Shown one piece after another: positions 56,571 through 64,000 of a DNA stretch of 64,000 bases. The notes under the pieces are model-generated. The model made no database searches, was not told the origin of the DNA, and saw nothing but the letters and a program-made list of their open reading frames with translations. Position 1 is the first letter of the stretch. Every line of letters begins with the position of its first letter. Made by a program: the position numbers and the translations under genes. Origin of the DNA: Mangrovicella endophytica (GTDB lineage: Bacteria > Pseudomonadota > Alphaproteobacteria > Rhizobiales > Rhizobiaceae); NCBI RefSeq assembly GCF_002893625.1, contig NZ_PKMZ01000013.1, positions 1-64,000 of the forward strand, written 5' to 3'.

Positions 56571-59500
56571 TCACTGGAAATTGCGCCCCTTCGGCAGCAC
56601 GGCGCGGGCATCGCGGTCGGCCACGCCCGGCTGATGACCGGGCGGCGCCGCAGCCTCGGGAACGGCCGGCGCGCGCCGGCGGGAGGAGGGCAGGCCGCGC
56701 CCGCGCTCGCCGGCGGAAGGGTGGCGCATCTCGTCGCCGCGCGCCAGCGCCTCGAAGAGGCTCGCGGCGGCACCTGCGATCCAGGTTTCGTCGCCGGACG
56801 CGGCGGCGCCCGGCCGCTGTGGGGGATGGCTCCTGAGCGGCTGGCGGACATGATCGGCCGGCGCCAGGTGGCCGCTGCCGAGGCCGCCGGTCGCGACCTG
56901 CATCAGGAGCGGCGTCAGATCCTCGATACGGTCGGCGACGACATGGATCACGCCATGATCGGACTGCATGCGGCCGGTGACGCGCACGAAGCGCGCGCCG
57001 AGCACCACCGGCCGGTTGGCCTCGAAGAATTTCGGCCAGACGATGATGTTGGCAATGCCGGTCTCGTCCTCGATCGTCATGAAGATGACGCCCCGCGCCG
57101 AGCCGGGACGCTGGCGGATGAGAACGAGGCCGGAGACGCTGACGCGCCGGCCGGAGCGCAAGCCGTCCATCTCGGCATTGGCGATGATGCCCTCCGCCCG
57201 CAACACCTGGCGCAGGAAGGAGACGGGATGGGCTTTGAGCGACAGCGACAGGAAGCGGTAGTCGTTGAACACCTCCTCGCCCGGCGGCATCGAGGGCAGC
57301 GCGGCGTCGGGCTCGGGCTGCAGCTCGCCTTCGCCAGCGGCGGCCCCGGCGAACAGCGGCAGATGCTCGGCGGCGCTCGCCCCATCCAGCGCCTGCGCGG
57401 CCCAGAGCGCGTCGCGGCGCGACAGGCCGAGCGAGGCGAAGGCGTCGGCATCGGCCAACCGCTCCATGGTGGCGCGGGATAGACCGGTGCGCAGCCAAAG
57501 GTCGCGCACGGAATCATAGCCAGCGCCCCGGTGTGTGACGAGCCGCGTCATCTCCGCCTCCGACAGGCCCTTCACCTGCCGGAAGCCGAGCCGGACGGCA
57601 TGGGCGGTGCGCATCGCCGCGGCCATTGCGCGGTGCCGCGGGTGGATGCGGCGGGGATCGAAGGGGGCCGCCTCCAAAGTCTGGTCCCAATGCGAGTGGT
57701 TGATGTCGACGGGGCGGACCTCGATGCCGTGCTCGCGGGCATCGCGCACCAGCTGCGCCGGAGCGTAGAAGCCCATGGGCTGGGCATTCAGGATGGCGGC
57801 GCAGAAGACGTCGGGATAGCGGCACTTCATCCAGGCCGAGGCATAGACGAGGAGCGCGAAAGAGGCGGCGTGGCTTTCGGGAAAGCCGTATTCGCCGAAC
57901 CCTTCGATCTGCCTGAAGCAGCGCTCGGCGAAGTCGGGATCATAGCCCTTCGCCACCATGCCCTTCACCATCTTCTGGCGGAAGGTATGGATCTTGCCGG
58001 AGCGCTTGAAGGTCGCCATCGCCCGGCGCAGCTTGTCGGCTTCGTCGGCCGTAAAGCCGGCGGCGACGATGGCGATCTGCATGGCCTGCTCCTGGAATAG
58101 CGGCACGCCGAGGGTGCGGCCGAGCACCTTGCGCAGCTCGTCGCTCGGATAATGCTCCTCCTCCAGCCCCATGCGGCGGCGCAGATAGGGATGCACCATG
58201 TCGCCCTGGATGGGACCGGGACGCACGATCGCCACCTCGATGACGAAGTCGTAGAACTGCTTCGGCTTGAGCTTGGGCAGCATCGACATCTGCGCCCGGC
58301 TCTCGATCTGGAAGACGCCGAGCGTGTCGGCGCGCTGCGTCATCTCGTAGGTCGGCTGGTCGTCCGGCTTCAGCGACAGTTCGGCGAGGGTGATGCGGTG
58401 GCCATAATGGGCCTCGATGAGGTCGAAGCCGCGCCGGAGCGCCGACAGCATGCCGAGGGCGAGGATGTCGATCTTCAGGATGCCGATCTCGTCGATATCG
58501 TCCTTGTCCCATTCGATGATGGTGCGTCCGTCCATGCCGGTGTTGAGGATCGGCACCACCTCGTCGACGCGCCCGCGGGTGAGGACGAAGCCGCCGACAT
58601 GCTGGGAGAGATGGCGGGGAAAGCGCGTCAGCTCGGTGGAAAAGCGTAAGACCAGCGCCGTAGTGCGATCGGCCATCGACAGGCCTGCGGCGGCGGCCTG
58701 ACGCTGCCCCAGCGCATCGTCGTGATAGCCGAAGACGGCGCCGTTCATCGCCGCGATGGCATCGCCCGACAGGCCGAAGGCCTTGCCGACCTCGCGCATG
58801 GCCGAGCGGGCGCGGTAGGTGATCACCGTCGCGGCAAGAGCGGCCTTGTCGCGACCGTAGCGCTCGTAGATGTGCTGGATCACCTCCTCGCGCCGCTGGT
58901 GCTCGAAGTCGATGTCGATATCCGGCGGCTCGCCGCGGTCGGAGGAGATGAAGCGCTCGAACAGCAGCTCGCCGCGGTCGGGCGAGACCTCGGTGACGCC
59001 GATGCAGAAGCAGACCACCGAGTTCGCCGCCGAGCCGCGCCCCTGGCAAAGAATGCCCCTGTCGCGGGCGAAGCGGACGATGCGGTGGACGGTGAGGAAA
59101 TACGGCTCGTATTGCAGCTTGGCGATGATAGCGAGCTCGTACTCGATCTTGTCGAAGAGACCGGGCGGGACACCGTCGGGATAGCGCCAGGCGGCGCCCT
59201 CATAGGCCAGGCGCCGCAGCTCCTCGGCCGGCGTGCAGCCGAGGCCGAGGCCCTCGTCGGGATATTCGTAGCGCAGGCTCTTCAGGTCGAAGGCAAGCTC
59301 GCCGAAGAAGCGGCCGGTCTCGGTGATCGCCTCCGGATGGTCGCGGAACAGCCGCGCCATCTCAGCGCCGGGTTTCAGATAGCGCTCGGCGTTGCGCGAC
59401 AGGCGCCAGCCAGCCTCGGCGAGGGTGACGTGCTCGCGGATGGATGTGACGACGTCGGCAAGCGTGCGGCGCGGGGCGTCATGGTAAAAGACGTCGTTGG

Positions 59501-60095
59501 TGGCCATGAGCGGCGTGCGGCAGGCACCCGCCAGAGAAGCGGCCCTGGCGAAGCGGCGCGCATCGAGCCCGTCGCGGCGGGGCGCCACGGCGAGCCGCAC
59601 GGCGCCCGGAAACGCATCGGCCAGATCCTGGAGCCGGCGGCGGAGCGCCGCCTCCACGCTTTCCGTCTCTCCGGCATGGCCGAGCCCGTCGGGTGCGAGC
59701 AGCGCCAGATTGATGCCCTCGCCCCATTCGAGGAGGTCTTCGAAAGTGAGGATGCAGTCGCCCTTCACCGTCTTCAGATTGCCCTGGCTGAGCAGGCGGC
59801 AAAGGCGGCCCCAGCCGGGGCGGTCCCGCGGATAGGCAAAGACATCCGGCGACCCGTCGGCAAAGACGAGGCGGCTGCCCGGGGCATAGGCGATGCCGGC
59901 ATCGCGCGCTTCCTGATAGCCGCGCACCACGCCCGCGACGGTATTGCGGTCGGCAAAGCCGATGCCGGAGAGTTTCAGGCGCGCGGCCGTGACTGCCAAC
60001 TCCTCGGCATGCGACGCACCGCGCAGGAAGGAGAAGTTGCTGGCGATGCCGATCTCCCAATAGGGCGGCGGCGCGCCACGCTTAGGCGGCTTCAT
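56571..60095 (-). CDS. dnaE2: Error-prone DNA polymerase DnaE2 (ImuC)
   Basis: The 1174-residue C-family polymerase performs translesion synthesis with ImuA and ImuB. The PHP domain opens at about residue 14 (IASNFSFLRGASHAEEL), the catalytic core has PPDIDIDFEHQRREEVIQHIY with three Asp, and the helix-hairpin-helix and OB-fold follow (ANIIVWPKFFEANRPVV). The tail ends LPKGRNFQ like other DnaE2 proteins. Its ATG overlaps the imuB stop (ATGA). Length is a little above the usual because of a Pro/Ala/Arg-rich stretch near the end. Confidence 0.96.
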   Translation of the reverse strand: MKPPKRGAPPPYWEIGIASNFSFLRGASHAEELAVTAARLKLSGIGFADRNTVAGVVRGYQEARDAGIAYAPGSRLVFADGSPDVFAYPRDRPGWGRLCRLLSQGNLKTVKGDCILTFEDLLEWGEGINLALLAPDGLGHAGETESVEAALRRRLQDLADAFPGAVRLAVAPRRDGLDARRFARAASLAGACRTPLMATNDVFYHDAPRRTLADVVTSIREHVTLAEAGWRLSRNAERYLKPGAEMARLFRDHPEAITETGRFFGELAFDLKSLRYEYPDEGLGLGCTPAEELRRLAYEGAAWRYPDGVPPGLFDKIEYELAIIAKLQYEPYFLTVHRIVRFARDRGILCQGRGSAANSVVCFCIGVTEVSPDRGELLFERFISSDRGEPPDIDIDFEHQRREEVIQHIYERYGRDKAALAATVITYRARSAMREVGKAFGLSGDAIAAMNGAVFGYHDDALGQRQAAAAGLSMADRTTALVLRFSTELTRFPRHLSQHVGGFVLTRGRVDEVVPILNTGMDGRTIIEWDKDDIDEIGILKIDILALGMLSALRRGFDLIEAHYGHRITLAELSLKPDDQPTYEMTQRADTLGVFQIESRAQMSMLPKLKPKQFYDFVIEVAIVRPGPIQGDMVHPYLRRRMGLEEEHYPSDELRKVLGRTLGVPLFQEQAMQIAIVAAGFTADEADKLRRAMATFKRSGKIHTFRQKMVKGMVAKGYDPDFAERCFRQIEGFGEYGFPESHAASFALLVYASAWMKCRYPDVFCAAILNAQPMGFYAPAQLVRDAREHGIEVRPVDINHSHWDQTLEAAPFDPRRIHPRHRAMAAAMRTAHAVRLGFRQVKGLSEAEMTRLVTHRGAGYDSVRDLWLRTGLSRATMERLADADAFASLGLSRRDALWAAQALDGASAAEHLPLFAGAAAGEGELQPEPDAALPSMPPGEEVFNDYRFLSLSLKAHPVSFLRQVLRAEGIIANAEMDGLRSGRRVSVSGLVLIRQRPGSARGVIFMTIEDETGIANIIVWPKFFEANRPVVLGARFVRVTGRMQSDHGVIHVVADRIEDLTPLLMQVATGGLGSGHLAPADHVRQPLRSHPPQRPGAAASGDETWIAGAAASLFEALARGDEMRHPSAGERGRGLPSSRRRAPAVPEAAAPPGHQPGVADRDARAVLPKGRNFQ

Positions 60096-61897
60096 GCGAA
60101 GATGCCGTGCATGTACCAGCTTGGGCGCGCCGCACCCGCCGCGGCCGGCGCGGCAAAGGCCGGGAATGCCGCGGCCCCGGGGTCGGCCGGCGCTGCGGCG
60201 TCGTCACGCGCTCCGGCCTCCGGGACGGACGCAGCCGCACCATCCTCCGCGCCGTCCTCAAAATCCTCGCGATCCCCGAAATCCTCCTCGCCCGAGGCCA
60301 GGAGGTCTGCCGCAGCGTCCAGCGCATCGCTGGCGTCGACACGGAACAGCCAGAAGCGCCGGCCGGCCTCGTCCTCGACGCGGTAATAGTCGCGCGTGCC
60401 CTCGAAGGGATCACGCCACCATTCCGGGGCGATGCGCTCCGGTCCCTCCGCCCGCCGGACGCGGTGCAAGGCCTTGCGCCAGCGAAAGTGCAGCGGCGCG
60501 CCATCCGGCAGCTCATAGGCCGCCTCGACCGGCTCGGGTGTGCCGAGCAGCCGCACCGGCCGCGGTGCCAGGAGCGGCGGGGTGGCGGCGGCCGCGTCAC
60601 TGGCCAGCTGGCCTGAGGCCGGATGCCCGGCGCCGAGTAGGGAATGCCGACGCTCCGCCCGTTCCGGACGGTGGCTCTGCACCGGCTGGGCAGTGAGGAC
60701 GGTGTTTTCGCCGAGCCGCGCGCCCAGCCGGTCGACGAGGTCGCTCAAGGCCTCGCCATTCGCACCGCCGCCGGCAAGGCTGGTCTGGCGATCAGCCACG
60801 GCGGCGGTCTCGGCGACGGAAAGGCGGACGAGATCGAAGCCGAAGCCGACATCGATGGCATCCCCGATGCCGGTCAGACGCTCGCGGAACAGCCGGGCGA
60901 TGCGCAGGGGATCCCGCAAGGGCGCGGCGGTGGCGACGCCGACACGCTCCACCTTGCCATCAACGCGGAACAGCGCGAGGTCGAAGCGGCGGCCGCCTTC
61001 GCAGCGCGTGGCGAGATCGACGGTGAGGCGCTCCGCGAGCGCCAGGACGAGGCGCTCGATATCCTCCTGCAGGCTGACCGGCTCGAACAGGCGTCGCTCG
61101 GCCGAGAGCGCGGGCACCGGAATGCGCGGCGAGATGGGCGATCCGGCACGGCCGAAGGCCCGGTCGAGCCGCGTCAGGAGATCGGCGCCGAAGCGGCGCA
61201 CGAGGCTCGGACGCGGCAGATCGGCAAGATCGCCGAGCGTCGAAAGCCCCAATCGGGCCAGGCGGGCGATCATCTCGGGCGCGAGCCGCAGGGATGCCAA
61301 AGCAAGCGGCGCGACATGGGCGGCTTCGTCGCCGGTCGCGACGATCCGCCGGACCGGCGTCATCTGCGGGCGCTGCGACACCAGCGCCTGCGCCGTTCCC
61401 GCCTCGCTCGCCACCGCCGCCTCGGCCCTGAGGCCGGCGCGCTCGAGGCGCCGCACGACATCGCGCAGCATCGCCCCCTCGCCGCCGAAGAGATGCGCGC
61501 AGCCGGAGATGTCGAGGATCAGGCCGTACGGCGCGTCGATGGCGACGAGGGGCGTGTAGCGGTCGCACCAGTCGGCCGCGGCATCGAGGAGCGCGGCATC
61601 GGCGCTCACATCCTCGGCCTCGGCCCAGAGGCCCGGAAACCGCGCCCGCGCTTCGGCGAGGCCCGTCCCGACGGACAGGCCGAGGCCAGCCGCGCGCTCG
61701 CAGACCGCAACGAGGCGATCGGCATTGCCGACGCGGCCATGGACGACGAGCGGCTCGGCGATGCCGGGGCTTTCGTGCGGGCCCTCCCGGGGTGAGCGGG
61801 CGGCTGCCTCACGAGACGCGGCGGACCGCCAGGCGGCTCCGAAGCTCTGCCGCCGGATCCGGTCGGTCGAGAGGAACGGGAAGGCGAGGGCGAGCAT
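60092..61897 (-). CDS. imuB: ImuB, Y-family-like mutagenesis hub protein
   Basis: The 601-residue protein is a Y-family polymerase relative without catalytic acids that bridges ImuA, DnaE2 and the sliding clamp. The start LALAFPFLSTDRIRRQS is homologous to other ImuB N-termini, and DRYTPLVAIDAPYGLILDIS marks the little palm region. I place the start at 61897, with an 89-bp overlap of imuA; an ATG twelve codons earlier is possible. The last 60 residues are acidic then Ala/Pro-rich. Confidence 0.9.
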   Translation of the reverse strand: MLALAFPFLSTDRIRRQSFGAAWRSAASREAAARSPREGPHESPGIAEPLVVHGRVGNADRLVAVCERAAGLGLSVGTGLAEARARFPGLWAEAEDVSADAALLDAAADWCDRYTPLVAIDAPYGLILDISGCAHLFGGEGAMLRDVVRRLERAGLRAEAAVASEAGTAQALVSQRPQMTPVRRIVATGDEAAHVAPLALASLRLAPEMIARLARLGLSTLGDLADLPRPSLVRRFGADLLTRLDRAFGRAGSPISPRIPVPALSAERRLFEPVSLQEDIERLVLALAERLTVDLATRCEGGRRFDLALFRVDGKVERVGVATAAPLRDPLRIARLFRERLTGIGDAIDVGFGFDLVRLSVAETAAVADRQTSLAGGGANGEALSDLVDRLGARLGENTVLTAQPVQSHRPERAERRHSLLGAGHPASGQLASDAAAATPPLLAPRPVRLLGTPEPVEAAYELPDGAPLHFRWRKALHRVRRAEGPERIAPEWWRDPFEGTRDYYRVEDEAGRRFWLFRVDASDALDAAADLLASGEEDFGDREDFEDGAEDGAAASVPEAGARDDAAAPADPGAAAFPAFAAPAAAGAARPSWYMHGIFA

Positions 61898-62906
61898 CCG
61901 CGCCGGTGGCCGTGACGGGCTGGAAACGGCGTTCATCGGGATTCCATTCCACTTGGAAGCGCTGGGGGTTTCTGGATTTCTCGATCGAGACGTCGAAGAC
62001 GGGCGGCCCGACCAGCTTGCCGCGCAGGGGCGCCGGCGGTGCGGCGGCGGCGCGCAGGCGCAGGCGGAGCGGCGCGGCGGTGGCATCGGCCCGGCCGCCC
62101 TGGCGTAAGAGCACGAGCGGTAGGCCGGCCTGGCGGGCGCGCAGATGCAGCCGGCGGGTGCCGTCAAGCGTCAGGCAGGCGGGATTGCCGAGCGTTTCCA
62201 GCACCACCAGCGACAGGGCGCCGGAGCGCGCGGCCTCCTCCGCCGCCCAGGCCGCTTCCTCCAGCCGCCGGGTGCGCACCAGGATGAGGCGCGGCGCGCC
62301 GAAGGCGTCCAGCCCCGGGAGATAGGGCAGGCCGCCTTCGTTGAGGGCAAAGGACGGCGCCGCCCAGAGCACCGGCCGCCCGTCGGCAAAGAGCGAGGCG
62401 AGCGCCAGGACGAAGCCGGCGCCGGTGCCGCTGTCGCGCGTCGCATCGAGATGGATCTCGGACAGGCCCTCGGCCGGAAAGCCGCCGCCAAGCGCCCGGT
62501 CCGCCTCGGCAACGCCGAGCGGCACGGCGGCGCGCGGCAGGCGCCGGCGCAGCGGTGTCAGCGCCTGCCGCTCGGCGGCGGAAAGATCCGGCTCCACCGC
62601 TGCGCCGGCGTCACGGTTTCTGCCCGGCGGCGAGGCCGGGGCCTCCAGCAGCGCCGGGAGCTCACCCTCGATGCGGGCGATCTGGGCGCGCAGGGCTTCG
62701 AGCTCCGCCTTGCGGGCCCTGGGCGGTGATGATGAGGGACGTGCCGCCTCGAGCTGACGTGGCCGATCCTCGCTGCGCGGCGGTTTTGGCGCTTCGCTCT
62801 GGCCGCGGGCGACAATGGCGAGGCGATGCGGCGGGCCGACTCGAACGGGGTTCCATCCGGCCTGCCGGTCAGCAGTGGCCAAGCGTTCCTCTGACGAGAG
62901 CGGCAT
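61809..62906 (-). CDS. imuA: ImuA, SOS mutagenesis protein (RecA/SulA-like)
   Basis: The 365-residue protein is the RecA-fold partner of ImuB. VPLGVAEADRALGGGFPAEGLSEIHL in the middle and the later LILVRTRRLEEAAWAAEEAARSG are typical. The N-terminal 120 residues are basic and Pro/Arg-rich. GGAG stands six bases before the ATG at 62906, so I prefer it to the ATG four codons earlier. A LexA box lies 64 bp upstream and heads the imuA-imuB-dnaE2 operon. Confidence 0.9.
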   Translation of the reverse strand: MPLSSEERLATADRQAGWNPVRVGPPHRLAIVARGQSEAPKPPRSEDRPRQLEAARPSSSPPRARKAELEALRAQIARIEGELPALLEAPASPPGRNRDAGAAVEPDLSAAERQALTPLRRRLPRAAVPLGVAEADRALGGGFPAEGLSEIHLDATRDSGTGAGFVLALASLFADGRPVLWAAPSFALNEGGLPYLPGLDAFGAPRLILVRTRRLEEAAWAAEEAARSGALSLVVLETLGNPACLTLDGTRRLHLRARQAGLPLVLLRQGGRADATAAPLRLRLRAAAAPPAPLRGKLVGPPVFDVSIEKSRNPQRFQVEWNPDERRFQPVTATGADARPRLPVPLDRPDPAAELRSRLAVRRVS

Positions 62907-62969
62907 AAGCGTCTCCATCGGCGGGACGCTTGGCGCCCAACCGTTCGACCTCTCCCGCGGAGAGGAATT

Positions 62970-62984
62970 GTTCCTGATATGTTC
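62970..62984. promoter_or_regulatory. LexA (SOS) box of the imuA-imuB-dnaE2 operon
   Basis: GTTC-CTGATAT-GTTC matches the alphaproteobacterial LexA site GTTC-N7-GTTC exactly. It is 64 bp upstream of imuA and should repress the operon until DNA damage. It may also affect the divergent gene at 63158. Confidence 0.82.
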
Positions 62985-63157
62985 CTATGGATTCCAGAGC
63001 GCCTTGGGAGAGTCAAGCAGTCCTATTTGTGATTATTTTCCTCCCTTAAGGGAACATTTCTGCTCCTCGCAGCATCAAGGTTGATCAGCCGAGCCACCCT
63101 CGCCCCATGGCGGCGCAGGCTCTATGCTGGGCCATCCGGATCGCAGGGCAGGACGGC

Positions 63158-63580
63158 ATGGGTATCAGGGATCACAGCGGTGACTGGGGACGGCGGCTGG
63201 CGCCGAGCCTCGAGGAGATCGAGGCCCTGGCGCTGGAGGCCTATGCCAACCTGCCCGAGACGTTCCGGTCGCTCTCCGGCGAGATCCGCTTCCATGTCGC
63301 CGATTTTCCCGAGGACGACGTGATCGAGGAGATGGGGCTGGAAGGGCCGTTCGACCTGCTCGGCCTGTTCGAGGGGCGCGCGGTGTCGGCGCTGGCGACG
63401 CCCGTGACGGGCGAATTGCCGAATCGCATCCTGCTCTATCGCCGGCCGATCCTCGATTACTGGGCCGAGCACGAGGAAAGCCTCGGCACGCTGGTGACGC
63501 ATGTGCTGATCCACGAGATCGGCCACCATTTCGGCCTGTCCGACTCGGATATGGAGGCGATCGAGGCCGCGGCCCCCTGA
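63158..63580 (+). CDS. Zincin-like metallopeptidase family protein (DUF1025/COG3824 type)
   Basis: The 140-residue protein ends with VTHVLIHEIGHHFGLSDSDM, the HExxHxxGxxD metal site of the short zincin-like family, preceded by IRFHVADFPEDDV and NRILLYRRPILDYW. It is cytoplasmic with no signal. I chose the ATG at 63158, with AGGA five bases upstream, because the earlier start adds a non-conserved basic stretch. Substrate and role are unknown. Confidence 0.88.
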   Translation: MGIRDHSGDWGRRLAPSLEEIEALALEAYANLPETFRSLSGEIRFHVADFPEDDVIEEMGLEGPFDLLGLFEGRAVSALATPVTGELPNRILLYRRPILDYWAEHEESLGTLVTHVLIHEIGHHFGLSDSDMEAIEAAAP

Positions 63581-63796
63581 GGCCGGCCGATTCGCCCGCC
63601 GAGCCAATGGCCTGCGGCACCCCTACCGCTCAGCATGCGAGGGAGCTGAACTCGCCTATCACTTCGGCAGGTTGCTTCATTCGGTCGCAGGGGCGTGACC
63701 GGTCACCCTGCTGGCCAATCCTTTGCCTGTGCAACTATCAAGACTCCCGTGCCGCGAGAGCGATATGACAGCCACCTAAGCATAGACACAGGAAGC

Positions 63797-64000
63797 ATGG
63801 CAGAGCCGTCCCTTGCTGACGATTTTGCAGCCGATGTCGCTGCCGTCGAGAGCATCGAAGCCGTACCGACGATCCTGCAGGTGATCTGCCGGATGACCGG
63901 CATGGGACTGGCGGCAGTGGCGCGGGTGACGGAGGAGCAATGGGTCGCCTGCCAGGTGCACGACCTCATGGGCTACGGCCTGAAGCCCGGCAGCGAGATC
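63797..64000 (+). CDS. GAF-domain protein, probably a sensor histidine kinase (5' part only)
   Basis: The frame runs off the window end after 68 residues. It begins MAEPSLADDFAADVAAVESI and continues with a GAF pattern (AVARVTEEQWVACQVHDLMG, GYGLKPGSEI) typical of short GAF-HisKA kinases in alphaproteobacteria. AGGA stands just before the ATG. The kinase part is inferred and would lie beyond the window. Confidence 0.75.
   Translation, partial: MAEPSLADDFAADVAAVESIEAVPTILQVICRMTGMGLAAVARVTEEQWVACQVHDLMGYGLKPGSEI

Overview
The window is GC-rich chromosome (most genes near 65-70 % G+C by eye) from an alphaproteobacterium, most likely order Hyphomicrobiales (Rhizobiales). The evidence is the gene set (atpHAGDC, priA and a class-Fsa transaldolase-like aldolase nearby, fused CysG, LexA-type imuA-imuB-dnaE2 cassette, tctCBA), a GTTC-N7-GTTC LexA box, and TTAA-N7-TTAA CtrA boxes. 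Genus cannot be settled from the sequence.

Layout. 1-960: a composite repeat (a 183-bp module, a five-unit 55-bp tandem array and a hairpin module) with no recognisable gene. 961-6152: the F1 part of ATP synthase (atpC, a small cysteine-motif gene, atpD, atpG, atpA, atpH), minus strand, ending in a strong terminator. 6381-21012: housekeeping and stress genes (priA, an SDR, fsa, an FAD oxidoreductase, dps, periplasmic msrA, cysG, an Hsp70-like gene, a DUF4142 protein, an esterase, a sugar dehydrogenase-PEBP fusion, queF). 21060-21358: an inverted second copy of the composite repeat. 21735-25770: a lower-GC two-gene defence island, a short prokaryotic Argonaute with a SIR2-APAZ partner that carries an extra GHKL/RecG-like module; this is the most interesting system here. 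25922-28979: tctCBA tricarboxylate transporter. 29549-30863: small genes, a DUF4258/DUF2283 toxin-antitoxin-like pair, a frameshifted DUF2283 relic and several palindromic repeats. 30864-46687: lepA, a GMC oxidoreductase with a tiny Tat-signal partner, genes under apparent CtrA boxes, then many small regulator/target pairs (TetR, ArsR, AraC, ParD-like) with visible operators. 46919-50544: an orphan CcdA, asd, a divergent ampR / class D beta-lactamase pair and a 27-residue peptide gene. 50805-56447: an MHS-type transporter, leuB, an MscS channel, leuD. 56571-62906: the SOS mutagenesis operon imuA-imuB-dnaE2 under a LexA box. 63158-64000: a zincin-type protein and the start of a GAF-domain protein cut by the window end.

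How it works together. Core energy and amino-acid genes are interleaved with accessory modules. Several accessory modules are bracketed by intergenic palindromic repeats (90-bp copies around an AraC gene, 42-bp copies around the DUF4258/DUF2283 pair, the composite repeat next to the Argonaute island), which suggests that repeat recombination has helped shape this region. Starts given here were chosen from Shine-Dalgarno spacing, overlaps and family length, so several are shorter than the longest open frame.
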